From assembly GCA_020152595.1 (NCBI GenBank), contig JAIGNY010000331.1:45001-109000 (forward strand): a stretch of DNA of 64,000 nt, read 5' to 3'. The DNA is from Chiridota heheva. Taxonomy: Eukaryota; Echinodermata; Holothuroidea; Apodida; Chiridotidae. Below are positions 52,061 to 63,204 of the stretch, piece after piece. The notes below the pieces were generated by a model. It made no database searches. It had not been told where the DNA came from and saw nothing but the letters and a program-made list of their open reading frames with translations. A program made the position numbers and the translations under genes. How positions within the stretch are numbered: the first letter of the stretch is position 1; every line of letters starts with the position of its first letter.

Positions 52061-52342
52061 CACCAGCTAGTTTAGAAAAAACACGATTTTTTGTTTTTTT
52101 ATTTTAAAAGAAAAGAAAACATATGTATTTAGAAAAACCCCAAAACAAACAAACATAAAAACATAAGGGACACGTACTTTTGGTTGGAAATTCATGGCAG
52201 CATTGCAATATAACCTCATTGAATATACGAGTATGGTACCGCAACATGGCAAAAAAATGCTAAGTACGAATTCGAACTTGAGGCTGAATGAATCTGAATC
52301 TGAATCTGAGGCTAACTTCAGGTCGGTTAGGCCACAGCTGTT
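52061..52342. other. Unclassified flank of the foldback element
   Basis: AT-rich. A short run of GAATCT hexamers lies at 52289-52308. No gene. Confidence 0.35.
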
Positions 52343-53592
<1,250 letters not shown>

Positions 53593-54363
53593 AAACCCGT
53601 GGGCTAGGCCTAGTAAGCCCTACTTTAAGTTTAACGTTAACGTTAGATGTAACTGTTATGTTAACTTACAATAACTTAAAAAAGTAACTTAATTAAAGTT
53701 AACGCCTTAGTACTACTAGACTAGGCGGCAGCTTAACGTCTAGAGTAGAGCATTGGCATCTTCTTCATGATGTCATCGCAACATTTCTTTGGTTTGCAGC
53801 AAATTGTCGGGCATTTAAAGTGTCATGACTGTAATGGGGATAAAAAAAATCATCGTTTCTACATATCATCGAAAAAGAAAAAAAGATGTGGCTCTATAAA
53901 CAAAGAAGGGAGTCCAGTGACCGAAAAATTTGATAAGCCAAAAAAAGGAGCATATTAATTCCCTCACGTTAGCGCTCCTTACGCTAAGTTACGGCGCTAC
54001 CTGTTATTTACCTCCCATCTCGTTCTAAAAAGCCCTATGCTTTAAACACAGAAATCCATTTTACCTACTTCATATTTCAAACACTGACTGCCCAATAATT
54101 CTCTTAAACAGATTTTGAGAGAGAAAGACATAAACTTCCTGTTCATCTCGTTTCTAGCTTTGTTTATTTTTTGTAAGGCCGGAAAACCAAAAGGCGGTCT
54201 CTGGCGCACTTTTGCGGTTGTTTTTGCGTCGTTTTTGTTTCCCACTAATTGGGCTGGGGGATCTGGCGCACTTCTGGTTCTGGGATATTTTTCTTTTGCA
54301 ATCGTTTTTTTATTTCACTTGGTGGACTTCGGTTCTGATATACGTTATACCCATTTATGACAG

Positions 54364-54398
<35 letters not shown>

Positions 54399-54560
54399 GT
54401 TTTTTTTAAATCTATTTTTTCTAAAATATTTGTATAATTTTGTACATATATATATATATATTTTGTATAATTATTATAAATATATATATATATATATATA
54501 TTTTTAAATCTTTTTTTAGTTCTCTTATTTTCATATTTTCATATATTTTTAAAATATCTT
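53593..54560. other. Spacer with a partial foldback copy and AT runs
   Basis: 53758-53922 is a diverged direct copy of the right arm of the foldback element. 53625-53650 has AACGTTAACGTTA. (AT)n runs occur at about 54364-54396, 54448-54461 and 54478-54501. No gene was recognised; the left limit of the Polinton-like element should lie here but was not identified. Confidence 0.5.
53758..53922 (+). repeat. Partial second copy of the foldback right arm
   Basis: CTTCTTCATG, GCAACATTTCTTTG, TTTGCAG-AAATTG, GTGTCATGACTGTAATG, ATCATCG and AAGAAGGGAGTC follow in the same order as in 53299-53455. The copy is more diverged and lacks the left arm. Confidence 0.75.
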
Positions 54561-55944
54561 TTATTTGTAGTTTGTGTATATAACTCCCAGAATTAAAGCG
54601 CCGATGATAACAAACGATAATATTTTTTTTTCAATTTTAGCTTCTAGTGTATCATCCACCCCACCCGGTAGGCTGCCTACCCCCGGAACTGTATCCGGTA
54701 GGCTGCTGACCCCCAGAACTGTATCCGGTTGGCTGCCGTATTCTACCCCCAAATTAAGAACTGGGGGTTCTGGATCTGGTAGGCTGCCGTATTCTACCCC
54801 TGAATCAAGAACTGGAGGTTCTGGGGCTCTGGTAAAATTTATATTATGGTGCTTATCTATAGCAAGGTCTTTAGCAACCATAATATTATTGCTGTAGCCA
54901 ATTTGGGTATCTATGCGCAGAAGCATATTGCTAGGAATCATGTACAAATCTTGACCCAAACTGATATTTAAAGGAGTTCAGGAATAGGTCAGGGTATCTT
55001 GATAACGTTGAATAAAAGACGGGAGATCTATAGGAGCAGCCACTGCATCCTCAACATTACAAATAAATTGTCGCTGAGCATCCAGACCACTAAGAATTGG
55101 ACTGCAAGTTTGTGCTTGAGCACCTAAAACAGCCCACACAAGAACACGAATGCTGTCGTTGATATAGGTGATACCAAGGTCTGTGAAACCATCACTAGTT
55201 GGTTTGATTATTTTTAAGTAGCCAGTTTTCATATTCGATGGTTGACTGATGTAGTCGGCGGTCAGCATCACTGCCCTGTCCCCAAATGACATGATTTTCT
55301 TATCATAGTAATTGCTGCTGAGGTAGAAGTTTGCGCGGGTGATACCTTTCTTCGCCATGTCGTTAGCCACATACTGGATAGGGTGATAAGTGGTTGAGTA
55401 CCATTTCCAGGGTATCCCTAATCCCTGGTTTGGAACCCCTGGTGGGGTCCACTGGGTAACTTCCGGCGAAATCACAAACTCTTCACACAGTTGTTTTAAC
55501 GCCCCGTCACTGTACAGGTTGTTGCAAGGGTCAAAGTTATGCTCAACTGGTAGACGAACTTCAAGTTAGTCTTTTCAATATTCTCTGTATGGTGTAATAC
55601 ACATGAAAGCGATAAACCATGCGAACCGTCCAGTGTGTGTAGTTAGTCATCTGCTCGGGAGAAACACTACATCCATCTGCGGCAATCCACAGGGCAAAGT
55701 TTAACTGCGTTTGCCAAAACATCATAGGGTCGGCACGCCACATTTCCACAGTGGCATCATCATGTACGCTGTGTATTTGGTAGTTTTTAAAGATGTTTTT
55801 AAACTTTGCCAAGAAGTACTGATCTTATCCGCCTGGGTATATTCGCTGTTCTATTAGACTACCCACACCCACAGTCTCAGCATCCTGCCAAACAGGAGCC
55901 TCTGGCATATGTCCGGGGCTGTGTTTAAATGCTACCATATACAT
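54561..55944 (-). pseudogene. Tail-anchored structural protein of the Polinton-like element, broken
   Basis: One ancestral frame of about 460 codons starting near ATG 55944 (MYMVAFKH). Conserved-looking blocks are PGHMPEAPVWQD, MFWQTQLNFALW, the amphipathic VYRFHVYYTIQRIL, and YINDSIRVLVWAVLGAQ. After a Pro-rich region with repeats of PEPPVL and SLPD, it ends in a single hydrophobic helix (LSFVIIGALILGVIY) and a short polar tail. Breaks: an in-frame TAA near 55826, a frameshift near 55562, and an in-frame TGA at 54978-54980. It belongs to the virion gene block by position. The function is unknown; a minor capsid or membrane-linked virion protein is an inference. It is the last gene of the block. 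Confidence 0.6.
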
Positions 55945-55985
55945 ATCATGACGCCTTAAATATGGAGGTGGATCTCGCTGAAAGC

Positions 55986-56620
55986 TTAACTTGAGGCTCC
56001 ACCCAGTGCTTTGGCAATAGCCTGCTGCGCCTTCTGCCGCCCAATTTGTTTCCCATCTTCCAGAAGCTGTTGCATCATCCTCGCCCGTCTTCTCAGCAGC
56101 TCGGGCATTCTCTTTTAAGACTTTATAACGTTCAAATTCTGCAGCGACCGTCTGAAATTTCTAAGCAGAAACGTCCTCATCTTCAACGGCTTTACTGACA
56201 AGGTCTACGGTGCTGTTAAGCTTAGATAAGGCAATTGTTGCAATCTGACGATGCTTCGCGACTTTCTTATCCATCGGTGTTCTTATCCATCGGTGTTCTT
56301 AAATAATCATAAAGTACACTACCAACACCACATACAGCAGCAACAGTTTCCATAGCAATCGTTGCTGGTGCAGCAATAATCGTGGCCAAAACACCAATTT
56401 CAGCTGCACAAAGTCCCAAGGTTGTTAGTATAAGCACTGTGTCTACTGCTTCAAACCCATGGGAGACCTGTGTGTATTTGTGGCTTAGACCTTCTCGAGT
56501 AGAAATCTCAGCTTCAAGGTAATTTTTTAGTTGTGTCATATGCTGTAAGCGGAAATTGCTGGCTCCCTCCTCAGGAGGAGCTGATGGTAATGTTGGATAA
56601 ATGTTGTCAGCAACCTTCAT
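55986..56620 (-). pseudogene. Two-helix membrane protein with coiled-coil tail, frameshifted by a 16-bp duplication
   Basis: Starts at ATG 56618-56620, 2 bp after the upstream gene stop. It has a PSAPPEE motif near residue 12, a charged helix, then two hydrophobic segments (VLILTTLGLCAAEIGVLA; IIAAPATIAMETVAAVCGVG). The reading frame leaves the family path at residue 113 because the 16-bp word TCTTATCCATCGGTGT (plus strand) is present twice in tandem, 56265-56280 and 56281-56296. Downstream, the charged coiled-coil tail is recognisable in another frame. It is hit again by TAG at 56161-56163 and a frameshift near 56085, and ends at TAA 55986-55988. PPxY-like or PSAPP motifs can act as late domains in viruses; that role here is speculation. 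Confidence 0.6.
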
Positions 56621-56622
56621 AG

Positions 56623-57286
56623 CTATTTTAATAGTAATGTTACTTCAATTGATAAATTATTATTATGTATGAGTTGGCCATAGCCATAACGCACCTCTAA
56701 GGTGATGGTGCTCAACACATCTCCAGCAAGAGGATGCATCATGGGGTGTGAATATGTTACGTGAGTAGTTTCCCCTACTTTTTCATTAACAGTCATTTTT
56801 GCCAGTCTATTGCTAGCGCGCCTCTCAACAAAATTTCGAGTGACATCTAATTCCAGAAGATGAATACATATAGAAAGATCCCTTAAAACGGGAGGCACGT
56901 GATCACTCCTATATACACCCGCACCCACCCATTCATCCGTGAGATTCATTCCCAAGAAATGTAGATAGTTACTGCTGAATTTGACTTCGCAAGTAGCAGG
57001 TATAACTAATTTTATTTGTAAAGTGCTTTGTGCTAAGAACATACCGCCTCTTTCTATCTCCTTATCAACTCTTTTCTTGAGTGTATTGAAAGTATAGAAG
57101 CCTGCTTCAATGGTTAGTCGTTTAATTTGCCTCTCCTCTGAATATGTAATGTCTATAAATCCACGCTCCTTGACGTTATACCAACCGTTGGTGAGGAACA
57201 CATCTGTGATACCAATCTCTTTTACTTGAAGAGGGGTTTCTAGGTTTCTTTGTTTTTCCGGTGACTAGATATGTGCTGTAATACAT
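56623..57286 (-). pseudogene. Minor-capsid-like protein, copy B (one N-terminal frameshift)
   Basis: This frame of about 220 codons begins at ATG 57286 (MYYSTYLVTG). It shifts by one base at an A-run near 57245-57258 and is then open to 56623 (192 codons from GTG 57201). Motifs are FLTNGWYNV, IDITYSEERQIKRLTIEAGFY, LHFLGMNL, GVYRSDHVPP, THVTYSHPM and VLSTITLEVRY. Alternating beta-strand-like segments and position in a virion gene block suggest a single jelly-roll minor capsid (penton-like) protein; that is inference. It is a tandem paralogue of the gene at 57290-57967, separated by 3 bp. The A-run shift could also be a sequencing error. Confidence 0.55.
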
Positions 57287-57289
57287 CGA

Positions 57290-57967
57290 TTATTTTAATA
57301 GCAATGCAACTCCAATGGGTATATTGTGGTTATTAAAAGGTTTACCATTGTTTCGTACCTATAAGGTGATGGTATTCAGCACATCATTCGCAAGTCGACG
57401 CATTCTTGAATGACTATATCGTATATGAATCATTCGGCCTATATCAGTCTTATTCACAAGATATTAACCAAGTCTATCCGTGGGATGCCCATTAACAAAG
57501 TCATGCGAAACATCTAACTCTCGGAGATGAATGCTTAAGGAAAGAGCCATCATAAGGGGAGGTATACGATCGCTCCTATACACACCTGGCTTCATTAACA
57601 TATTTTAATCAGCAAGTTCGAACCCCAATAGCTCTAAAAGATTTAGACTTATAATAAGTGCAGTCGCATCTGACAGAATTATACGGATCAGTGAGGTGGC
57701 CGGCTCTAAATCAATACCGCCTGCATCATTTAGGATGATCCCTGTATCTAATCTTCTTCTAATCATATTGAAATTATACAGGCCTGCTTCAACCTTTATT
57801 GTCTTAACCCTGTCACTATCAATTAACAGAACATCCATCTTCCCATCCTTATCAAGGTTATACCAACCACTGGTAAAGCACACATCATTGATTCCTACTT
57901 CGCTTACCTGGAGCGAAAATTGGAGATTGGTGGGTTCTCCGGTGACGATATATGTGCTGTAATACAT
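57290..57967 (-). pseudogene. Minor-capsid-like protein, copy A (three in-frame stops)
   Basis: Paralogue of copy B, aligned end to end. It has the same MYYSTY start, the FTSGWYNL, IKVEAGLYNF and LLELLGFEL blocks, then GVYRSDRIPP, YSHSRM and VLNTITL, ending in the same LLLK before the stop at 57290. The frame never shifts, but TAA at 57605-57607, TAA at 57464-57466 and TAG at 57359-57361 cut it. ATG 57967 is preferred because it matches the copy B start; an ATG 18 bp upstream is also in frame. Copy A carries nonsense changes only, whereas copy B has one shift, so decay was independent. Confidence 0.55.
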
Positions 57968-57994
57968 CGTAGTATTACATATCATATGATATAT

Positions 57995-58825
57995 TCAATT
58001 TGTTCGCCTGGATACCCATGCGATAAGTGCACCACCCACCGCAAGTATAAGTGCCCACAAGTGCCTCCCTACCTTTGTGAATATGTCACAAATTAGATTG
58101 AAAAGCAAAGGAAGGGCACCACCAATGATGCCCGGTAGAGCTGCACCGAGCCATTTACCAAAACGTTTCATCACCCGACCAAGTGCTTTGACAACATTAT
58201 CTGGCGGTGGCGTCGGCTGTAGTGTTGGCACGGGAACTCCTCCTAGCCCATGTGCTAGTATGATAGTGGATATTATAAACCCTAATGCGGTTATAATGGA
58301 AGCAATCTTCACACCTTGCTCTCGAAACAACTTAACCAATTTTTCTCGCAGAGAAATGGCGCTATGTATAAGCTCACGGGCACGGTCACGTATCTGCCGT
58401 ACCTGAGACTTCAGATCACCACGAAGTGTGTCTATGCTAGTCTGTAGAGCGTCCCTCCTTCCTTCCAGCTGTTCAATGTCTCTGCGTATACTTGTCTTTT
58501 CGTCTTTATCGCTGGTTGCTTCAAGGCGATCTCTTGCCTCTTCGAGTTGTTGGTCAGTTTCCACAAGCTTGCTTTCTTGAGCTGATAATGTCCCTCGACG
58601 TATAGTTCCAAGCTGCCTGTCGAGTCCCATGAGCTCCCAGTGGTAGTGGGGGGGGAAGGGAGGGGGAGGGGGAAGGGGAGGGGGGGTAGGGAGGGGCATC
58701 ACTCTGAACAACTACATCTGTTTTCTCTATTAATTGTTCGATATCATCCAACAGTGCAGTTACATCGGGATCTGTACCATCAATGACGTTAGACGCCGCA
58801 TTCTTTATTTTGGTAGCAGCATTTG
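57995..58825 (-). pseudogene. Coiled-coil multi-pass membrane protein with a homopolymer frameshift
   Basis: The main frame (57995-58711, 238 codons) has a Pro-rich start, a long charged coiled coil (about residues 40-130), a hydrophobic helix (ASIITALGFIISTIILAHGL), a Pro-rich loop (PTLQPTPPPD) and two more hydrophobic segments (near 187-206 and 218-233). The acidic N-terminal part (LLDDIEQLIEKTDVVV) lies in a second frame (58554-58751 and slightly upstream), so a frameshift falls inside the G/C-run region 58645-58700. REQGVKIASI-type helices recur in related elements, as far as I recall. The role is unknown, presumably a virion or membrane component. The true start is not resolved. Confidence 0.55.
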
Positions 58826-59236
58826 TCTATCATCAAATAATTCCCTAATTTTCCCCTTCTCTCCTCTTTGTGACTTGATTGTTGATACAGTGATCCATCA
58901 ATCAGTCCGAATTTTGTTGAGGCGGATATTACTACCCCTGTGTGTTAGATACAGATTATGCTCTGAATTAAACTTAAATAGGCATAGGTCATACTTTGGA
59001 GTACCAGCAATCTTTATATCAGCGTAAAATTTGTTGATGCGCTGAATCTTGTCAACTTCACGTTGCTGTTCTGCTATAGACAGATCAAGCCCATCAACAC
59101 TAGTTCCAGCCGCAGTGGGTACATCGGAAAGAAAATTATTGGCTACATCAAAACCTTACAAGTACGGGTCATCACCCGGGTCATCAGCTAGGTCATCCCT
59201 TCGACCCAAATCAATCATTGGTATATCCTCCTCCAT
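58805..59236 (-). pseudogene. Small acidic/charged protein gene with two stops
   Basis: The ATG at 59234-59236 opens a 144-codon frame ending in TAA 58805-58807. It is interrupted by TAA at 59156-59158 and TGA at 58898-58900, with no frameshift. It has an acidic N terminus (DDLADDPGDDP), then a charged helix (SIAEQQREVDKIQRIN) and a C-terminal part ending IRELFDDRQMLLPK. No domain recognised. Its size, lack of shifts and place between two virion-block genes support a former gene. Its 3' end slightly overlaps the likely N-terminal region of the next gene. Confidence 0.5.
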
Positions 59237-59261
59237 TGTTATTATATCATGAATATTAACT

Positions 59262-59687
59262 TTAATTTAGCAAGAAATAAGCAGATCCCATTCCAATCTT
59301 AGCAATTGTAATAAAAGCCAACTCTCGGTTGTGTTGTTGAGGGGATGGTAAATAGAAGTCTTCTAGGCAAGGTTCCGAATCTAGTCGAATAGAGTCTGCA
59401 CCATAAACCTGGTTGTAAATTGTTATTGCGTCATCTACATTTCTGAAGGTCTGTACATCACGTCTTTCTGCCGTTAGTCTTTGATTCATCCTATCCAGCT
59501 TCTCTTGCCTATCACGAGCCCATTCAATTTCAGCTGTCTGCAGTTTTTTCATGGCTTTATCATTACGCGTACGTTCTTCCTGTGCAGCAGGTTTCTTGGC
59601 AAGCTGACTAAATACAAATTTTGAACCTGAAAATGCTAGGGCGTTTACTAAAGCCCCACCAACAAGCAAGGCAATCGTAGCCATCAT
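59262..59687 (-). CDS. Small protein with two hydrophobic ends and a coiled coil, intact
   Basis: A 141-codon uninterrupted frame from ATG 59685-59687. A short hydrophobic N terminus (MMATIALLVGGALVNALAF) is followed by a charged helix rich in Arg/Lys/Glu (residues 35-85), then DDAITIYNQVYG, a DFYLPSP motif and a hydrophobic C-terminal segment (ITIAKIGMGSAYFLL). It starts 17 bp after the upstream gene. This architecture recurs next to packaging ATPases in related animal elements, as far as I recall. Function unknown; a membrane or virion assembly role is an inference. Confidence 0.6.
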   Translation of the reverse strand: MMATIALLVGGALVNALAFSGSKFVFSQLAKKPAAQEERTRNDKAMKKLQTAEIEWARDRQEKLDRMNQRLTAERRDVQTFRNVDDAITIYNQVYGADSIRLDSEPCLEDFYLPSPQQHNRELAFITIAKIGMGSAYFLLN

Positions 59688-59704
59688 CTATGAGACACAT
59701 ATAT

Positions 59705-60001
59705 TTAATTGGGTGGTGTAGTAACGATTTTATCAGGAATGATACCTTGGGAAACTAGCCACTCACGAGTCATAGTAGCTGCTGTAAAGTCCAATGTAAG
59801 TAGGGCTACATCACGAGGCTTCTTCCCTAATGAGGGTGGTGGCTTCAAGCGTTTCATAACAGCACTTCCTAGTACTGCATAGCCCGTGGATAATAACGCT
59901 ACTATTCCGCCCTGGTACAGGGAATTGATAACTTGGTTAGGCTGCGTCACTGTTTGGTATATATAACCATCTGCAGTTATGTTCAATTGGTTTTTAGGCA
60001 T
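59705..60001 (-). CDS. Small hydrophobic protein, intact
   Basis: A 98-codon frame from ATG 59999-60001. A polar start is followed by a hydrophobic helix (GGIVALLSTGYAVLGSAVM, residues 31-49), a basic Pro-rich stretch (KRLKPPPSLGKKP) and a C terminus with REWLVSQGIIPDKIV. It is upstream of and co-directional with the gene at 59262. A G-run (60010-60019) lies in the upstream spacer. No family function is known to me. Confidence 0.55.
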   Translation of the reverse strand: MPKNQLNITADGYIYQTVTQPNQVINSLYQGGIVALLSTGYAVLGSAVMKRLKPPPSLGKKPRDVALLTLDFTAATMTREWLVSQGIIPDKIVTTPPN

Positions 60002-60056
60002 AGGGGAGGGGGGGGGGGACTGGGTGTAGGGGGACTAGGTGTATGGCGATTTTGAG

Positions 60057-60317
60057 CTAAAAACGACAGCAGCAGAAGCAACTGTGAAAAGCAGCAGCTA
60101 GTATACCCCACCAAATATCCCAAGAAACCCTAAGCGGATCTGTCTCTGCAACCGCTTGTTCTACCCGCTGGGGTTTCTTCATCTTCCGAAGTTCCCCTTC
60201 GGAGCGCTTGGTCTCCTTCAAATGCGGGACATCCATCGTTATCCGTACCTTGCGTGTCTCCGCAGCACGTTTTCCGGCTTCCACCCTCTTGGGGTTTTTC
60301 AATCTCTGTATCTCCAT
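60057..60317 (-). CDS. Small basic protein, possibly DNA-condensing
   Basis: An 86-codon frame from ATG 60315-60317. The first half is very basic with an imperfect repeat (KNPKRVEAGKRAAE near residue 8; KKPQRVEQAVAE near 46). It ends in a Trp-rich hydrophobic segment and a Cys-rich end (FHSCFCCCRF). Small basic proteins with NPKRV-type repeats accompany virion genes in related elements, and packaging or condensing DNA is a reasonable inference. It overlaps the 3' part of the 60130-60669 frame, which favours one frame being the real product in the overlap. Confidence 0.5.
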   Translation of the reverse strand: MEIQRLKNPKRVEAGKRAAETRKVRITMDVPHLKETKRSEGELRKMKKPQRVEQAVAETDPLRVSWDIWWGILAAAFHSCFCCCRF

Positions 60318-60669
60318 TGTTTATATCCTTTGTTTGTGTATATTCAATATGACGCCCAGTTGTAAAAACCATACTTACTGGTGCAATCCAGAACCCCCAT
60401 TTATTAAATAGACCGCAACTAATACTTCTTAATGCAGTGTTTATAAAAGGATCTTCTCCAAGGTCTGTAGCAAGGGCCTGCTTACTGTCAATTCTAAATA
60501 TACTGGGTGCTGCACGCGCATCTAAATTTATTGCTGTTTTCCCCAAGGTTTTAGTCATTTTATCACCAAGACGGGCCTCATATACAGCATGCAATCGTTC
60601 CACATCTGCACTCGACATCTCTTGAAGCTGTTGAGATGAAATATGCTTCCCTAGATAGTCCATGGACAT
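60130..60669 (-). CDS. Unassigned virion-block protein with an overlapping tail
   Basis: A 179-codon frame from ATG 60667-60669. The first 120 residues look like a globular protein (ISSQQLQEMSSADVERLHAV; LGEDPFINTALRSI; FNKWGFWIAPVSMVF). The last 60 codons are polar and lie over the basic-protein gene in another frame, so the original stop may have been lost. No domain recognised. Upstream lies the short tandem repeat of 60838-61312 rather than a promoter-like region. Confidence 0.45.
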   Translation of the reverse strand: MSMDYLGKHISSQQLQEMSSADVERLHAVYEARLGDKMTKTLGKTAINLDARAAPSIFRIDSKQALATDLGEDPFINTALRSISCGLFNKWGFWIAPVSMVFTTGRHIEYTQTKDINNGDTEIEKPQEGGSRKTCCGDTQGTDNDGCPAFEGDQALRRGTSEDEETPAGRTSGCRDRSA

Positions 60670-60837
60670 GCTTTCATGAATAACGACAGCTAGCTGCTTG
60701 CGGTGGTCATCTTGTGATGGCTCTTGTGATGGCTCACCTATCGATATACATTATGACTCTACAAACACGCAATACAATGGGATAACTATACCACAGATGT
60801 AGTGCAAGTATGATTATTAATAATGCTGTGTTCAACA

Positions 60838-61312
60838 CGGCGCTGGACATTACGTAAGTATTACTAAGCACTACTTAACTATTATTGAGCATTACTTAAC
60901 TATTACTAAGCATTATTTAACTACTACTAAGCACTACTGAACTATATTTATGTATTACTGAACTATTACTATGTATTACTTAACTATTACTAAGCATTAC
61001 TGAACTATTACTAAGCATTACTGAACTATTACTGAGCATTACTGAACTACTACTAAGCATTACTGAACTATTACTGAGCATTACTGAACTATTACTAAGC
61101 ATTACTGAACTATTGCTAAGCATTACTGAACTATTGCTATGTATTGCTTAACTATTACTAAGCATTACTGAACTATTACTAAGCATTACTTAACTATTAC
61201 TGAACTATTACTAAGCATTACTGAACTATTACTAAGCTATTACTAAGCATTACTGAACTATTACTAAGCATTACTGAACTATTACTGAACTATTACTAAG
61301 CATTACTTACTC
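60838..61312. repeat. ~10/20-bp tandem repeat inside the Polinton-like element
   Basis: Repeats of ACTATTACTAAGCATTACTGA (20-21 bp, itself two related halves) fill about 470 bp between the ATPase stop and the next gene. Units vary by single bases and by occasional loss of half a unit. It ends at the ATPase stop codon region. Confidence 0.9.
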
Positions 61313-61889
61313 AATTGTGTACTCAAAAGGTGGTCGACTTTTTAACACAAGTTTAGCATACTTTGTACTTGATAGCTTATCACGGATTTCTTGCCACTTT
61401 TCTTGTGGAATGCCACTGTTTTCTTTCATAACCAGATCAAAGCAATGAGCTGACTTGCAGTGGAATAAAGCAATCCACTCAGTCTGTTCACGTACATCAA
61501 TAACAACCGAGTTTAATTTTTGAGTTAATACCCATAGCGAGTGCCGATGATGTCTATCTGAAAAAAGAATTTTTTTTGATAATGCTTTCCTTTTTTTCAC
61601 AAGGTCATTTTCTGCAGAACAATCATCGACCATGTAGAGGGTAGGTATACCTTGGTAGAGCTTGCTTATGATTTAAAGATATTTTTGCAATTTATCTCCA
61701 GAGGGATCTAGAAAGAAAACACTGCAGTCGTTAGAAAGGGACTCGCGTTGTAAGTATGTTTGATTGTAAGACCAGATGGGGCATAATATGAACATTCTTG
61801 CAAATACGCCTGAATAGCTGGTTTCTAATAGGTTCAACACATACTGCGTCTTTCCAGAGCCTGTTTTGGGGATCTCTTGGTAAGTCCAT
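61307..61889 (-). pseudogene. Packaging ATPase (A32/FtsK-HerA type), broken
   Basis: A predicted motor that pumps DNA into capsids. The Walker A motif PKTGSGKT is encoded at about 61842-61868. The Walker B-like TLYMVDD lies near 61624-61645, about 74 residues later, and a sensor-like HSLWVLTQ follows. The C-terminal half (61307-61633) is open and ends PPFEYTIE. Breaks: the start at ATG 61889 is in a different frame from Walker A, so a shift lies near 61870, and there is an in-frame TAA at 61673-61675. The length of about 190 codons fits short virus packaging ATPases. The gene begins where the capsid-like frame ends. Confidence 0.7.
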
Positions 61890-63204
61890 TTTTATATAGT
61901 TTTTACATCTCCACACTCTGGCTAGGCGACCGTTCTTGATAACCAGTTGTTTATCCGAGAGGACGAAGTAGTACATAATCACTGTACCTTCATTTGCAGG
62001 AGTGCGTTTGATCTCCAGAGTCATATCTACGCTGCCGTTACCTAGCTTACGACCGTTACCATGTAGAGCACCATCATCGGTGCTGCGCAGATCAAAAATA
62101 AGTGCGCAGTATTTTTGAAGATATGTTGCTAAATTGATGAAATGTAGACCAATCTCCTTAGCAACTAAGCCTACCTCGGGATTGAGGCCCTCGCCCATGG
62201 ACAATCTACCTGAGCCGAATACCTTCTTAGCCGCGTCTCAGTGCTGGTATTGGAGAACGCCTTGGGCATATAGCTGGTTATGAACACCTTCAATAGTTAC
62301 ACTGACCTTAGTGATATCGGGGTTCATGAAAGTCTCATGTTTTCGTGCAAATCCACCATCATTAACTGGTTTGACGAACAACAGGACAACAGCGATGGTA
62401 CTATGTCGAGGTAAATTCATAGGAAAAGTCCACACAGAGCTCGTGAGGTCTAGCATTTCTCTCCGGTGCCTCTGTATATCTGTATGGTTAACCGGGTACT
62501 TATTTGACATTTCATTTCGGATCTCTGCTGCAAAGCTCGCTTGATTCACAAAACCAAATTCCAGAGTCAAGTTCTTCAGAATGTAAGAAGCGTTGGTGTC
62601 ATCGCTTGCAATGATAACATTCTCGCTAGGCGCCAAGTATATGATGTATTCAAACCAATCGTGCAGACTTGAGGGGTGAAATGGGGCGTAGCCACTCAAG
62701 AGACCAAAATCTAATGGTATCGCAAATCTATTGCCAAAAGCTTTGGCAATCGCGTTGTCATCCTTATTATCATCAGCTTTATCACCAGCACCTACACGAA
62801 TTTTTAGACAATTTTCTCTGCATATGCCCTGGTATTTGGTCTTATCTCTCGTGTTATAGGAGAGCCATAGGTCTGCAAAGTTGTAGAACACATCTGCGCT
62901 GTCCAAACTCATGACAACTTCACCTCCAAGTTTTACCTCTAGTTTACTCACAATGTTACGGCCTATCTTGTTGACAATAGTGCAATTGACATCTGTGCTA
63001 TTTAGAGTTGAAGGCCAGTCTGACCGTGCCTGAGACAATGACATTATGGTGCTGCAGCTTCGGGAATTTTAAAATCACGTGATTACCTGCTGTGGCCGTT
63101 GGGGTATCAAGAGTAACCTGATTAGTTGTGCGTACACCATTCACACCCAGACCTGTGCGGGTCCTTCGTGTAAGCGCTAGTTTCTTTCCGTAATTCATTG
63201 CCAT
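61890..63204 (-). pseudogene. Putative major capsid protein, broken
   Basis: The largest structural gene, about 440 codons. The N-terminal part (63204 to about 63000) contains VILKFPKLQHHNVIV. A frameshift near 63000-63040 leads to the central frame, with NKIGRNIVSKLEVKLGGEVV, YGLLSGY-like and IAVVLLFVKP blocks, ending GVHNQLYAQGV. TGA at 62238-62240 stops it, and the same frame continues with CALIFDLRSTDDGALHGNG and a VIMYYFVLSDKQLVI strand. The beta-rich character, length and position beside the packaging ATPase and integrase suggest a double jelly-roll capsid protein; that is inference. The frame runs into the ATPase start without its own stop, indicating another small indel near 61900. 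Confidence 0.6.

Noticed and set aside
54561-63204. Stop-codon reassignment to explain in-frame stops in the virus-like genes
   Set aside because: TAA, TAG and TGA all occur in frame and frameshifts are also present, which fits decay rather than a changed code.
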